Source: Sandaracinobacteroides saxicola
Lineage (GTDB): Bacteria; Pseudomonadota; Alphaproteobacteria; Sphingomonadales; Sphingomonadaceae
Assembly (NCBI RefSeq): GCF_014117445.1
Contig: NZ_CP059851.1
Coordinates: forward strand, 744,001-808,000
Direction of reading: 5' to 3'
Length of the DNA: 64,000 bases
Below the pieces are notes generated by a model. That model saw only the letters and a program-made list of their open reading frames with translations. It did not search any database and was not told the DNA's origin. Of this stretch, positions 8,209 to 17,592 are shown piece after piece; position 1 is the stretch's first letter, and each line of letters opens with the position of its first letter. The position numbers and the translations under genes were made by a program.

Positions 8209-9579
8209 ATGTCCGGCGCGCCCGCCCCCAACACACCCGAATATTCGGTGGCCGAGCTGGCCGGGGCGATCAAGCGCACGGTGGAGAGCGCGTTCGGGCT
8301 GGTGCGGGTGCGCGGCGAGATATCCGGGCTGAAGCGCGCCGGGTCGGGGCATCTTTATTGCAGCCTGAAGGATGCCGACGCGGTCATCGACGCGGTGATG
8401 TGGAAGGGCGCCGCCAATGCGCTGAAGTTCCGGCCGGAGGATGGGCTGGAGGTGGTCGCCACGGGCCGGCTGACCACCTATCCGGGGCGCTCCAAATATC
8501 AGATCGTGATCGAGCGGCTGGAGGTGGCGGGCGTGGGCGCGCTGCTGGCGCAGCTGGAGGCGCGTCGGCTGGCGCTGGCGGCCGACGGGCTGTTCGATGC
8601 GGCAAGGAAGCGCCCGCTGCCCTATCTGCCGGCGCATATCGGCATCGTCACCTCGCCGACGGGGGCGGTGATCCGCGACATCCTGCACCGGCTGGCGGAT
8701 CGCTTTCCCCGCCGCGTGACGCTGTGGCCGGTGCTGGTGCAGGGCGAGGACGCGGCGCGGCAGGTGGCCTCCGCGATCGCGGGGTTCAATGCCATGGACG
8801 ATGCGCCCGACCTGCTGATCGTGGCGCGCGGCGGCGGCAGCATCGAGGATCTGTGGGCGTTCAACGAGGAGGTGGTGGTGCGTGCGGCGGCGGCGAGCGC
8901 CATCCCGCTGATCAGTGCGGTGGGGCATGAGACCGATACCACGCTCATCGACTTCGCCAGCGACCGGCGGGCGCCGACGCCGACCGCGGCGGCGGAGATG
9001 GCGGTGCCGGTGCGGGCGGAGCTGCTGGACACGCTGACGACGCTGGCATTGCGCGCGGCGCGGGCGGAGCGGCGGGGTCGGGGGCGGGCGAAGGAGCGGC
9101 TGGCGGCGGCGCGGTTGCCGCGGCCGATGGCGCTGACCGGACTGAAACGACAGCGGCTGGACGAGCTGGCGGAGCGGCTGCCGCGCGCCTTGTCGGCTCG
9201 GGCGGTGGCGGCGCGGGGGCGGCTGGCGCGACTGGCGCTGCGGCCGGCGCTGCTGCTGGTGGGCACTGCGCACAGCCACGAGCGGGTGGCGCGGCTGGGC
9301 GAGCGGGCCGGGCGCGCGGTGGTGGCGCGGCGGGAACGGGCGGCGACGCGGCTGGGCTCGGCGGCGCGGCTGCTGCTGACGCTGGGGCCGGAGGCGACGC
9401 TGGCGCGGGGCTATGCCATCGTGACGGCGCCCGATGGCCGCCTGGTGCGCTCGGTGCGGGCGGTGCCGGCGCGGTTCGCGCTGCGCTTTGCCGATGGCAC
9501 GGTGGCGGCGGCGCTTGACGGGGCGGGCGCGGCGCCTAAACGCGGGGTGAAGCCGGGCCCGCAGGGGTCGCTGTTCTGA
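8209..9579 (+). CDS. xseA: Exodeoxyribonuclease VII large subunit
   Basis: XseA is the catalytic large subunit of exonuclease VII, which degrades single-stranded DNA in both directions together with several XseB subunits. The N-terminal OB-fold is seen as EYSVAELAGAIKRTVE...VRVRGEISGLK. The catalytic domain then shows IGIVTSPTGAVIRDIL, DLLIVARGGGSIEDLWAFNE, and ISAVGHETDTTLIDFASDRR with its conserved His/Asp residues, followed by APTPTAAAE. A long Arg/Ala-rich coiled coil forms the last third. The ATG at 8209 gives 456 residues, and the alignment rules out the 24 upstream codons. It heads a chain of four close or overlapping genes. xseB is not in the window. Confidence 0.96.
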   Translation: MSGAPAPNTPEYSVAELAGAIKRTVESAFGLVRVRGEISGLKRAGSGHLYCSLKDADAVIDAVMWKGAANALKFRPEDGLEVVATGRLTTYPGRSKYQIVIERLEVAGVGALLAQLEARRLALAADGLFDAARKRPLPYLPAHIGIVTSPTGAVIRDILHRLADRFPRRVTLWPVLVQGEDAARQVASAIAGFNAMDDAPDLLIVARGGGSIEDLWAFNEEVVVRAAAASAIPLISAVGHETDTTLIDFASDRRAPTPTAAAEMAVPVRAELLDTLTTLALRAARAERRGRGRAKERLAAARLPRPMALTGLKRQRLDELAERLPRALSARAVAARGRLARLALRPALLLVGTAHSHERVARLGERAGRAVVARRERAATRLGSAARLLLTLGPEATLARGYAIVTAPDGRLVRSVRAVPARFALRFADGTVAAALDGAGAAPKRGVKPGPQGSLF

Positions 9580-9589
9580 GGCGGAGGGT

Positions 9590-9811
9590 ATGATGCTGAA
9601 CTTCTCGACCGGCCGCGCGGCGCGGCTTCGCTATCTGTCCGGCAGTTTCCAGGTGCTGTCGCAGGGCGACCATGTGCTGTGCGCGGTGACGCAGCGGCGG
9701 ATTCCGCTGAACGACCTCAGATACTGGAGCCATGAGTTGCAGGAGGCCTATGCCAGCGGCGAGATCGCGGTGGCGCGCTATGGCGAGATGAAGAAACAGG
9801 GCCGGATTTGA
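9590..9811 (+). CDS. DUF2093 family protein
   Basis: This 73-residue protein has the DUF2093 hallmarks: G-D-HVLCAVTQRRIPLNDLRYW followed by an EAYAS motif. These small proteins are conserved in Alphaproteobacteria, usually next to xseA, and have no known function. The pattern (CxVT...I.L..LRYWS) looks like a compact structural or zinc-ribbon-derived fold, but only one cysteine is present. A GGAGGG ribosome-binding site precedes two adjacent ATG codons, and the first was used. The stop overlaps the start of the next gene. Confidence 0.85.
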   Translation: MMLNFSTGRAARLRYLSGSFQVLSQGDHVLCAVTQRRIPLNDLRYWSHELQEAYASGEIAVARYGEMKKQGRI

Positions 9812-10734
9812 GGCTGGCGCTTCTCGCGCTGCTGATGGCGGGGTGCGCGGGATCGGCGCCGCCGGCCGCCGTTCCGGCCACGCGGGCGGCGCCCGCGCCG
9901 GTGGCGCCGGCGCGGGTGATCGATACCAGTTTCGCGCTGAACGGCGTGGTGACGCAGGGCGGGCTGCTGACGGGCGTGGCGCCGGAGGGGACGGTGGCGC
10001 TGCGGCTGGATGGCATGGACATCAGGCTGGATGCGGCGCGGCGCTTTGCCTTTGGCTTTGGCCGCGATGCCGGCGGGCTGGCGACGCTGGACGCGGTGCA
10101 GCGCGACGGCACGGTGCTGCGGCAGGTGTTGCGGGTGGCGCCGCGCAGCTGGAAGATCGACCGGCTGCCGGCGCTGGGCAGCGTGACCGGGGAGACCAAC
10201 CCCGAATATGAAGCGCTGCGGGCCAGCGAGACGGCGCAGCTGCGCGCCGGCAAGGCGGTGGTGAGCGCGGAAACGGGCTGGACGCAGCGCTTCATCTGGT
10301 CGGCGGCGGGGCGGATCAGCGGGGTCTATGGCAGCCAGCGCATCCTGGGCACGGTGGAGCGGCAGCCGCATTATGGCGTGGACATCGCCGCGCCCACGGG
10401 GACTCCGATCGTGGCGCCGGCGGACGGCGTGGTGGTGCTGGCGCGCGGGCCGTTCAGCCTGGAGGGCAATGCCATCATGCTGGACCATGGCCGCGGGCTG
10501 GTGAGCCTGTTCCTGCACCTGTCCAAATTCGAGGTGAGCGAGGGCCAGCGGGTGCGGCAGGGCGAGCGGCTGGGGCGGATCGGCACCACCGGGCGCTCGA
10601 CAGGCCCGCACCTGCACTGGGGCATGACGCTGGTGCAGCCCGGGGTGGTGGCGACGCCGATCAGCGCGGCCGACGAGGTGCGGATCGATCCGGCGCTGCT
10701 GGTGCCGGCGCCGGTGAACGGCCGCACGCCATGA
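9808..10734 (+). CDS. M23 family peptidase, lipoprotein
   Basis: The 308-residue product starts at a TTG (9808) that overlaps the preceding stop codon as TTGA. Its N-terminus LALLALLMAGC is a lipoprotein signal peptide with Cys13 as the lipidation site. The C-terminal half is a LytM/M23 domain. PHYGVDIAAPTGTPI carries the first His and Asp zinc ligands, and TGPHLHWGM carries the HxH ligand and catalytic His. It should hydrolyse peptide cross-links in peptidoglycan or activate amidases. All metal ligands are present, which favours an active enzyme. It overlaps the next gene by ATGA. Confidence 0.88.
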   Translation: MRLALLALLMAGCAGSAPPAAVPATRAAPAPVAPARVIDTSFALNGVVTQGGLLTGVAPEGTVALRLDGMDIRLDAARRFAFGFGRDAGGLATLDAVQRDGTVLRQVLRVAPRSWKIDRLPALGSVTGETNPEYEALRASETAQLRAGKAVVSAETGWTQRFIWSAAGRISGVYGSQRILGTVERQPHYGVDIAAPTGTPIVAPADGVVVLARGPFSLEGNAIMLDHGRGLVSLFLHLSKFEVSEGQRVRQGERLGRIGTTGRSTGPHLHWGMTLVQPGVVATPISAADEVRIDPALLVPAPVNGRTP

Positions 10735-11999
10735 GCGACCAGGGGGCACGGATCGCGCGGTTTCTGGCGGATGCCGAGCGGCTGGCGGCGGCGGGGCAGC
10801 ATGCCGATGCCCATGCGGTGCTGGAGCGGGTGCTGGCCCTGGACCCGGACAATCCGCGCGCGCTGAACACGCTGGCGCTGCGGGCGCTGAACGTCGGGCG
10901 CGATCCGGCGCGGGCGCGGGCGATGCTGGAGCGGGCGGTGGCGCGCGATCCCGGCGCCGCGGCGCTACGGCTGAATCTGGCGGATGCCTGCCGGGCCGGC
11001 GGGGATCGCGCGGCGGAACTGGCGGCGCTGGAGGGGGCGCTGGCGCTCGACCCCTATCTGGTGCCGGCGCTCATCCGCAAGGCGCAGGCGCTGGAGGCGA
11101 CGGGGGGCCCGGCAGTGCCGGTGTGGAAGGCGGTGCTGGCGACGACTCCGCCCGGGCCGGAGCGCCCGCCGGCGCTGGCGGCGGTGCTGGCGCATGCGGC
11201 GCGGCAGGTGGCGGCGGATGGCGAGGCGACCTGGGCGAGAATCGCGCCGGCGCTGGCCGCGGCGCGGACGGCGGAGACGGCCCGGGTGGACCATGCGGTC
11301 GAGCATCTGCTGGGGCGCAAACGGATTTACCTGAACGCGCCGACCGGCCTGCATGTGCCGAAGCTGCCGGCGGACGAATTCTTTGCCGAATCGCATTTCC
11401 CCTGGCTGGCGGGGCTGGAGGCGGCGGCGGCGGGCATCAGGGCGGAGGGGGCGGCGCTGCTGGCGGAAGGCGGCGGGTTCGCGCCTTATGTCGCCTATGC
11501 GCCGGGCACGCCGGTCAACCAGTGGGCGGAGCTGAACCACAGCCCGCGGTGGGGCGCGCAGTTCCTGTGGCGCGACGGCGTGGCCAACGCGGCGCTGCAG
11601 GCGCGATGCCCGGCAACGGTGGCGGCGCTGGCGGCAATCCCGCGGCTGGACATTCCGGGGCGGGGGCCGACGGCCTTCTTCAGCCTGCTGGCGCCGAAGA
11701 CGCGGATCCCGCCGCATACCGGGGTCACCAACGCGCGCGCCATCGTGCACCTGGCGCTGGTCGTGCCGGAGGGCTGCCGGTACCGCGTGGGCTCGGAGGA
11801 GCGACGCTGGGTGGAGGGGCGGGCGTTCGTGTTCGACGACAGCATCGAGCATGAGGCGGTGAACGACAGCGACGAGACCAGGCTGGTGCTGATCTTCGAC
11901 GTGTGGAACCCGTGGCTGGGCGCGGCGGAGCGGGACATGCTGCGGGCGCTGTTTCCGGCGCTGGACGCGCATCGGGGCGGGGGGACGTTCGGCGGTTAG
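10731..11999 (+). CDS. TPR protein with aspartyl/asparaginyl beta-hydroxylase domain
   Basis: The first ~130 residues are tetratricopeptide-like repeats (AVLERVLALDPDNPRALNTL, AMLERAVARDPGAAALRLNL). The last ~190 residues match the Asp/Asn beta-hydroxylase family of Fe(II)/2-oxoglutarate oxygenases. IPPHTGVTNARAIVHLALVV supplies the first His and the oxoglutarate-binding Arg, and FVFDDSIEHEAVN the second His. VLIFDVWNPWL ends the jelly roll. Such TPR-hydroxylase fusions are common in sphingomonads, and the substrate protein is unknown. The start overlaps the M23 gene stop (ATGA), so the enzyme is made from the xseA operon. Confidence 0.87.
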   Translation: MSDQGARIARFLADAERLAAAGQHADAHAVLERVLALDPDNPRALNTLALRALNVGRDPARARAMLERAVARDPGAAALRLNLADACRAGGDRAAELAALEGALALDPYLVPALIRKAQALEATGGPAVPVWKAVLATTPPGPERPPALAAVLAHAARQVAADGEATWARIAPALAAARTAETARVDHAVEHLLGRKRIYLNAPTGLHVPKLPADEFFAESHFPWLAGLEAAAAGIRAEGAALLAEGGGFAPYVAYAPGTPVNQWAELNHSPRWGAQFLWRDGVANAALQARCPATVAALAAIPRLDIPGRGPTAFFSLLAPKTRIPPHTGVTNARAIVHLALVVPEGCRYRVGSEERRWVEGRAFVFDDSIEHEAVNDSDETRLVLIFDVWNPWLGAAERDMLRALFPALDAHRGGGTFGG

Positions 12000-12232
12000 G
12001 TCGGCTGTTGCTATGTTGCAACAGTGGCGCCAACAAACCTGCTGTCATGGTGCCTGCGCTTTACAGTGCAGCGAAGTTTTGGTGAATGGCACATTAAGCC
12101 GAAAAGGCCGGGTTGGCGGTGCTGCCGCTGACCCAAAGCGGATGAACCGCGTTGGACGGGGGGTTGCGGAAGCTGGGTTTCAGCGGATGCGGGTTCCCTT
12201 CCAGGTTCAAACAACGTGAAAGGACTGGACAC

Positions 12233-15148
12233 GTGTTGATTGAAAACCAAGCTCTGACCCGGGCGGCGCTGCGCGCTGGCGCGGCGTCGTTCGCGCTGTC
12301 GCTGGCGCTGCTTTCGGGTGTCGCGCAGGCGCAGACACCGGCGCCGACGCCTGCCGCCGCGGCAGCTGAGGCCGCGGATGCCGACACGATCGTGGTGACC
12401 GGTTCGCGGATCGCGCGCCCCGACCTCGAATCGGTGAGCCCGGTGGCGGTGGTTTCCAGCCAGGAAATCGCGCTGAAGGGGACGGTCAACGTCGAGGAAG
12501 TGCTGAACGAACTGCCGCAGTTCATTCCCAGCCAGACGGCCTTTTCGAACAACCCGGGCGACGGCGCGGCGACCATCGACCTTCGCGGTCTGGGCGCGGG
12601 GCGGACGCTGGTCCTGGTCAACGGCCGCCGCTGGGTGAGCTATGACGTCACGCAGCTGATCGATTTGAACACGATTCCGGCGGCGCTGATCGAGAGCACG
12701 CAGGTGCTGACGGGCGGCAGCTCGGCCGTTTACGGCTCGGACGCCATCTCGGGCGTCGTCAACTTCATCATGAAGAAGGACTTCCAGGGCGTTCAGCTGG
12801 ATGCGCAATATCGCATCACCGGCAGGGGCGACGGCGGCACCTTCAACGCCAACGCGACAATCGGCGGCAATTTCGCCGACGGCAAGGGTAATGCGACGCT
12901 GTTCATCGGCTACATCAAGCGCGACCCGATCTTCCAGGGCGAACGCGAGTTCAGCCGGCGCACCGTGTCCGAAGCCGGCGACGGCACCACCTTCTTCGGG
13001 GGGTCGGGTTCGGTGCCAGGAACGCGCTTCACCGTGCCGAGCAATCCTGTCTATTCGTCGGCCGGCATTCCCGCGCCGCTGGTGCCGGGCAACAACCTGT
13101 TCCTGCAGAATGGTTCGACCCGTCCTTACAGCGGCACGACAGACGCCTTCAACTTCGCGCCGGACAATTACCTGCAACTGCCGCAGGAGCGTTGGCTGAT
13201 TGGCGGCTTCGCCAATTATGAAGTCAACGAGCATCTCGATTTCTACACCGAGCTCGCCTACATCAACAATCGGGTGCCGACGCAGCTGGCGGCGACCCCG
13301 ATCAGCGGGAACTTCACGATCCCGACGACCAGCAGCTTCTATGCGCCGGCGGTGCAGTCGGCGTTTCAGGCGATCGATGCCGGGCAGGTGCGTTCGATCA
13401 CCAACAACACGTTCCTGGATGCGCCGAACGACGGCCGGATCACCATCGGCATCGGCCGCCGGATGCAGGAAGTCGGGCCGCGGATCAGCTCGAACGAGCG
13501 GCAGGCCTTCCGTATCCTGATGGGCGTTCGCGGTGCCATCGCGGGGGACTGGGGTTATGACGCCTATTACAGCTACTCGCGGACGACGGCGCTGGAATCG
13601 CAGTTCGGCAACGTGTCGCGCAGCCGTTTCAGCCAGGCGCTGCTGGGTTGCCCCACGGGTTCGGCGGCGGGTTGCGCCCCGCTGAACATCTTCGGGCCCG
13701 GCAACATCAGCCCGGCGGCGGCCAACTTCGTGAAGGTCGACACCAAAAACCAGACGACGATCGCGGAGCAGGTGGCGAACTTCGCCATCACCAATGGCAA
13801 TCTGTTCGACCTGGGTCTGGGCGCTTCGCCGGTCGCCGTGTCGATCGGGGGTGAATATCGCTCCGTGCGTGGCCAGTTCGCGCCGGACTTCATCCTGTCT
13901 TCGGGTGATGTCGTGGGCTTCAACGGCGGCCAGCCGACCGGCGGTGGCTACAACATCCGCGAAGTGTTCGGCGAACTGAAAATCCCGATCCTGGCGGATC
14001 GGCCCTTCTTCCACTCGCTGGAGCTGTCGGGCGCGGCGCGCTATTCGGATTATTCGAACAGCACCGGTGGCGTGTTCACCTATGCCTATGGCGGCAGCTG
14101 GGCGCCGGTGAAGGACATCCGGTTCCGTGGCCAGTATCAGCGCGCCATCCGTGGCCCGACGATCTTCGCCTTGTTCCAGGGGTCGGCGGAAAGCTTCCCG
14201 GCGTTTACTGATTATTGCCGCCTCGCGGTGGCGGTGAGCAACAGCACGCTGAACGCGAGCTGCCGCGCCAACGGTGTTCCGGCGGCGCTGATCGGGACTT
14301 CGTTTGGGTCGGGCAATTCCCAAATCCGTGCGACGGTTGGGGGCAACCCGAACCTGAAGGAAGAAACCAGCGACACCTTCAGCGTGGGGACGGTCATCCA
14401 GCCGAGCTTCGTTCCGGGCCTGTCGATCACGGTCGATTACTATAACGTGAAGATCAAGGATGCCTTCTTCGCGCCGGGCGCCACGAACATTCGTGATGCC
14501 TGCTTCGGGACGGCGGCCAATGGGTATCAGCCGTTTGACACGAGCTTCTGCGCCCTGATCCCGCGTGATCCGGTCAACTTCGAGGTGGACCGTCTGGTCA
14601 ACCTGACGGCGAACTCGGGCTTCCTGCAATCGCGCGGGATCGACTTCGAGGTGCGCTATGGCATGCCGCTCGACTTCGGGGTGATGGGGGCCGAGGAAAG
14701 CCGCCTGAACTTCCGCCTGTCGGGCACCCGGCTGCTGAAATATCTGTTCAACCCGCTGGCCGGCATTCCGGACCTCCTGGTCGATTGCACGGGTCGCTTC
14801 GGCGGCACCTGCGGTGATCCCTATGCGAAGTGGCGCGGCAGCTTCAGCACCACCTTCATCTCGGGTCCGTTCACCGGCCAGGTCCGCCTGAACTATGTCG
14901 GTCCGTCGGAAGATGATGAAACGCAGGGCCCGGTGTCGGTGACCAAGCTGAAGGGCCGGGTCTATACCGACCTGTCCTTCTCTTGGGACATCAACGACCG
15001 TTTTGCGGCGACCTTTGGCGCCAGCAACCTGTTCGACCTGACGCCGCCGATCATCGGCGACCTGAACAACCAGCAGATGAACACCTATCCGAGCACCTAT
15101 GATCCGCTCGGTCGCCGCTTCTTCGTGGGGCTGCGTTCCAAGTTCTAA
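12233..15148 (+). CDS. TonB-dependent outer-membrane receptor
   Basis: The likely start is the GTG at 12233, preceded by AAAGGA. It gives 971 residues with a signal peptide (AASFALSLALLSGVAQAQ). A TonB box-like DTIVVTGSRIARPD lies near residue 50, and the plug domain follows (VEEVLNELPQF, IDLRGLGAGRTLVLVNGRRW, GGSSAVYGSDAISGVVNFI). The rest is a 22-strand barrel ending in GRRFFVGLRSKF with the terminal Phe typical of outer-membrane proteins. The plug style is that of the large sphingomonad/Caulobacter group that imports oligosaccharides, peptides or other organic substrates. The ligand cannot be told from sequence. The gene is monocistronic, with a 233-bp leader containing no other gene and a strong terminator behind it. 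Confidence 0.92.
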   Translation: MLIENQALTRAALRAGAASFALSLALLSGVAQAQTPAPTPAAAAAEAADADTIVVTGSRIARPDLESVSPVAVVSSQEIALKGTVNVEEVLNELPQFIPSQTAFSNNPGDGAATIDLRGLGAGRTLVLVNGRRWVSYDVTQLIDLNTIPAALIESTQVLTGGSSAVYGSDAISGVVNFIMKKDFQGVQLDAQYRITGRGDGGTFNANATIGGNFADGKGNATLFIGYIKRDPIFQGEREFSRRTVSEAGDGTTFFGGSGSVPGTRFTVPSNPVYSSAGIPAPLVPGNNLFLQNGSTRPYSGTTDAFNFAPDNYLQLPQERWLIGGFANYEVNEHLDFYTELAYINNRVPTQLAATPISGNFTIPTTSSFYAPAVQSAFQAIDAGQVRSITNNTFLDAPNDGRITIGIGRRMQEVGPRISSNERQAFRILMGVRGAIAGDWGYDAYYSYSRTTALESQFGNVSRSRFSQALLGCPTGSAAGCAPLNIFGPGNISPAAANFVKVDTKNQTTIAEQVANFAITNGNLFDLGLGASPVAVSIGGEYRSVRGQFAPDFILSSGDVVGFNGGQPTGGGYNIREVFGELKIPILADRPFFHSLELSGAARYSDYSNSTGGVFTYAYGGSWAPVKDIRFRGQYQRAIRGPTIFALFQGSAESFPAFTDYCRLAVAVSNSTLNASCRANGVPAALIGTSFGSGNSQIRATVGGNPNLKEETSDTFSVGTVIQPSFVPGLSITVDYYNVKIKDAFFAPGATNIRDACFGTAANGYQPFDTSFCALIPRDPVNFEVDRLVNLTANSGFLQSRGIDFEVRYGMPLDFGVMGAEESRLNFRLSGTRLLKYLFNPLAGIPDLLVDCTGRFGGTCGDPYAKWRGSFSTTFISGPFTGQVRLNYVGPSEDDETQGPVSVTKLKGRVYTDLSFSWDINDRFAATFGASNLFDLTPPIIGDLNNQQMNTYPSTYDPLGRRFFVGLRSKF

Positions 15149-15178
15149 TATCAGGCCCGCAAGGGCTGACCTGATGGC

Positions 15179-15210
15179 GGGGCCGTTCCAAGGAACGGCC
15201 CCGTTTTTTT
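15179..15210 (+). terminator. Rho-independent terminator of the TonB receptor gene
   Basis: A perfect 11-bp stem (GGGGCCGTTCC, loop AA, GGAACGGCCCC) is followed by G and seven T residues. It lies about 30 bases after the receptor stop codon. Confidence 0.93.
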
Positions 15211-15328
15211 GTGTGCGGTTTTTTTGGTGTGCGCATCGCTTGGTGCAAAAAACCGGGTCCCACTTTTTTGCGCGATGCTCCCGGCCCTGGCCCTTGCGCG
15301 AATCCCGATGCTTCGCCACCGGTGGGCC

Positions 15329-16240
15329 ATGGCCTCCGGACTGTTGCTGCTGTTGGATGACGTGGCCGCCATCGCCAAGGTGGCGGCGGCGAGCATCGAT
15401 GATACCGCGGCGGCGGCGGCGCGGGCGAGCGCCAAGGCGGCGGGCGTGGTGATCGACGATGCCGCGGTGACGCCCGGCTATGTGGTGGGCTTTGCCGCCG
15501 ACCGCGAGGTGCCGATTGTCGCCAAGATCGCGCGCGGATCGCTGTTCAACAAGCTGGTGATCCTCCTGCCGGTCTGCATCGCGCTGTCGGCGCTGGCGCC
15601 CTGGGCGATCACGCCGCTGCTGTTCGCGGGCGGTGCGTTCCTGGCGTTCGAGGGGGCGGAGAAACTGTGGGAGATGCTGCATCCGCATGCCGAGGCGGCG
15701 GCGGAAGTGGTGACCGATCCGGTGGCGCATGAGGCCGCCATGGTGAAGGGGGCGATCCGCACCGACTTCATCCTGTCGGCGGAGATCATGGCGATTTCGC
15801 TGGCGACGGTGACCGACAAGCCGCTGTGGGAGCAGGCGATCGTGTTGGCGGTGGTGGCGATCGGCATCACGGTGGCGGTCTATGGCACGGTGGCGGCGAT
15901 CGTGAAGGCGGACGACGCCGGCGTGGCGCTGGCGAAGCGGCGGAGCGGGATTTCGCGGGCCATCGGGCGCGGGCTGGTGGCCGGCATGCCGAAGGTGCTG
16001 AAGCTGCTGTCGCTGGTGGGCATGGCGGCGATGCTGTGGGTGGGCGGCGGCATCATCCTGCACAGCCTGGAGGAATGGGGGCTGGGCGGGCCGGCGCATG
16101 TGCTGCATGATTTCGCCGCGGGCCTTCCCGGGGGCGCGGTGGTGGAATGGCTGGCGAACGCCGCGGGCGGCGCGCTGGCGGGGTTGGTCGTGGGCGGCGT
16201 CATCGTGGCGGGCCTGCATCTGGTGAAGGGCAAGGCATGA
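15329..16240 (+). CDS. DUF808 (YedI-like) membrane protein
   Basis: The product starts MASGLLLLLDDVAAIAKVAA, as in the YedI/DUF808 family. The highly similar opening fixes the start at 15329 although the frame is open further upstream. The 303-residue protein keeps the family marks GYVVGFAADREVPIV, LFNKLVILLP, GGAFLAFEGAEKLWEML and GAIRTDFILSAEIMAISL. Six or so hydrophobic segments are present, indicating an inner-membrane protein. The function of the family is unknown. A transport or regulatory role is sometimes suggested but not proven. Its stop codon overlaps the start of the GST gene. Confidence 0.9.
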   Translation: MASGLLLLLDDVAAIAKVAAASIDDTAAAAARASAKAAGVVIDDAAVTPGYVVGFAADREVPIVAKIARGSLFNKLVILLPVCIALSALAPWAITPLLFAGGAFLAFEGAEKLWEMLHPHAEAAAEVVTDPVAHEAAMVKGAIRTDFILSAEIMAISLATVTDKPLWEQAIVLAVVAIGITVAVYGTVAAIVKADDAGVALAKRRSGISRAIGRGLVAGMPKVLKLLSLVGMAAMLWVGGGIILHSLEEWGLGGPAHVLHDFAAGLPGGAVVEWLANAAGGALAGLVVGGVIVAGLHLVKGKA

Positions 16241-16851
16241 TCATCGTGCATCATCTGAACAACAGCCGCTCCCAGCGGATCCTCTGGCTGTGCGAGGAGC
16301 TGGGGCTGGACTATGACATCCGGCATTATACGCGCGACGCGACGACCAATCTGGCGCCGCCGGAGCTGAAGGCGGTGCATCCGCTGGGGAAATCGCCGGT
16401 GATCGAGGATGACGGCGTGCGGGTGGCGGAATCGGGGGCGATCGTCGATTATCTGATCCGGCGCCATGGTGCCGGCAAGCTGGCCGCGCCGGCGTCGAAG
16501 CATGAAGCCTATCTGGAATGGCTGCATTTCGCCGAAGGCTCGGCGATGCTGCCGTTCATGCTGGCGCTCTACACCGGCCGGCTGGGGGAGGCGGCGGCGC
16601 CGTTGCAGCCGCGCATCCAGGAACAGATCGCCAGTCACCTGGCCTTTTTCGATGCCGAGCTGGGCGACCGGGAATGGCTGCTGGGAACGCTGACGGGGGC
16701 CGACATCATGATGAGCTTCATCGCCGAGTTCGCGGCGAAGCAGGGGATCGGCGGGCCAAGGCTGGCGGCCTATGCCCGGCGCTGCCAGGCGCGCCCGGCG
16801 TGGCAGGCGGCGGCGGCGAAGGGCGCACCCTATCTATGGCGACTGGATTGA
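16237..16851 (+). CDS. Glutathione S-transferase
   Basis: This 204-residue cytosolic protein has an N-terminal thioredoxin-fold domain starting IIVHHLNNSRSQRILWLCEE. It includes the catalytic-loop Ser/Asn region and the cis-Pro/glutathione-binding motif GKSPVIEDD...VAESGAIVDYL. A helical C-terminal domain follows with LTGADIMMSF, the conserved N-capping Asp region. Close relatives are fungal/bacterial GST-like proteins of broad substrate use. The ATG at 16237 overlaps the DUF808 stop (ATGA), so the two are co-expressed. Residues upstream of this Met in the open frame do not belong to the family. Confidence 0.9.
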   Translation: MIIVHHLNNSRSQRILWLCEELGLDYDIRHYTRDATTNLAPPELKAVHPLGKSPVIEDDGVRVAESGAIVDYLIRRHGAGKLAAPASKHEAYLEWLHFAEGSAMLPFMLALYTGRLGEAAAPLQPRIQEQIASHLAFFDAELGDREWLLGTLTGADIMMSFIAEFAAKQGIGGPRLAAYARRCQARPAWQAAAAKGAPYLWRLD

Positions 16852-16867
16852 TGGCGGCTGGGGCGTG

Positions 16868-16906
16868 AAAAAAAGGCGCCCCGTATCGAACGGAGCGCCT
16901 TTGTTT
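16868..16906. terminator. Bidirectional terminator between convergent genes
   Basis: AAAAAAAGGCGCCCCGT, then ATCGA, then ACGGAGCGCCTTTGTTT forms an 11-bp stem with one weak pair. It has A residues on one side and T residues on the other. It sits between the GST gene and the convergent PEP-CTERM gene and can serve both. Confidence 0.85.
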
Positions 16907-16919
16907 CTACCGGCCGGGG

Positions 16920-17543
16920 TCAGGCGGCGACGGTATTGATGCCACGGCGGCGGCGCACGGCGCTGCCGACCAGGCCGAAGCCCAGGATGAACATCGCCCA
17001 GGTGGCGGGTTCGGGCACGACTGCGGTCGCCAGATTGTCGACTTCGAAGGAATTGGCTTCCGAGCTCAGCGTGATGCTGGTGACACGGTCGCCGCCGAAA
17101 TCGAAGAAGTAACGGCGGTTGGTCGCGGCAGCGCCCTGGTCCCCGTTCGGCGTGGCCGTCAGGTCCGCACCGGTCAGCGTTTGCGTGTAACCGCCCGTCC
17201 CGTTGAAGGTGATGCTGTTGTACGCATCGATCGAGCCGATGTAGAGGCTGAACGACTTGATCGCGGTGGGCAGGGTGATGGTCGCCGAACCGCCACCGAG
17301 GACGGCAAGATATTGCGTGTCATCCTGTGCCGGCGCGGCAGCGATGCCACCGGTGGTGCCGGTGTAGTAACCGAAGTTGGCCCCGGTGATGGTATAGCCG
17401 GCCGGCGGTGTGGCGGATTCGAAATCCAGAACCACCGTTTCGCCGGCTCCCGGCGCGACGTCGAACGCGATCGACGTGAAGGAAACCACTGCCTGTGCCG
17501 ATCCGGCGGCGAGCAGGGCAGCGACAGCTGCAACAAATTTCAT
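16920..17543 (-). CDS. PEPxxWA-CTERM sorting domain protein
   Basis: The 207-residue secreted protein has a signal peptide (KFVAAVAALLAAGSAQA), a beta-rich body of about 150 residues (FDFGGDRVTSITLSSEANSF), and the C-terminal sorting tripartite signal. This is VPEPATWAMFILGFGLVGSA followed by the basic cluster VRRRRG. In PEP-CTERM systems an exosortase recognises this tail and the protein is delivered to the surface or extracellular matrix. No exosortase gene is in the window. The body has features of a cell-surface adhesion or matrix domain but no named family. A near-perfect sigma-54 promoter lies 50 bases upstream. Confidence 0.9.
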   Translation of the reverse strand: MKFVAAVAALLAAGSAQAVVSFTSIAFDVAPGAGETVVLDFESATPPAGYTITGANFGYYTGTTGGIAAAPAQDDTQYLAVLGGGSATITLPTAIKSFSLYIGSIDAYNSITFNGTGGYTQTLTGADLTATPNGDQGAAATNRRYFFDFGGDRVTSITLSSEANSFEVDNLATAVVPEPATWAMFILGFGLVGSAVRRRRGINTVAA

Positions 17544-17592
17544 TGATCATACTCCTGATCGTCCGAACCCTTCCGGACGATGCCCCACATCA

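Noticed and set aside
12017-12033. TTGGCGCCACTGTTGCA on the minus strand, resembling a sigma-54 promoter
   Set aside because: Spacing of GG and GC is right, but two consensus bases differ and it points into the antisense of the hydroxylase gene with no minus-strand gene ahead. Probably chance.
12011-16219. A 1402-codon open frame on the minus strand
   Set aside because: It is antisense to the TonB receptor, DUF808 and GST genes, all of which have clear family matches. Long antisense frames are common in GC-rich DNA, and its sequence is Arg/His-rich and matches nothing.
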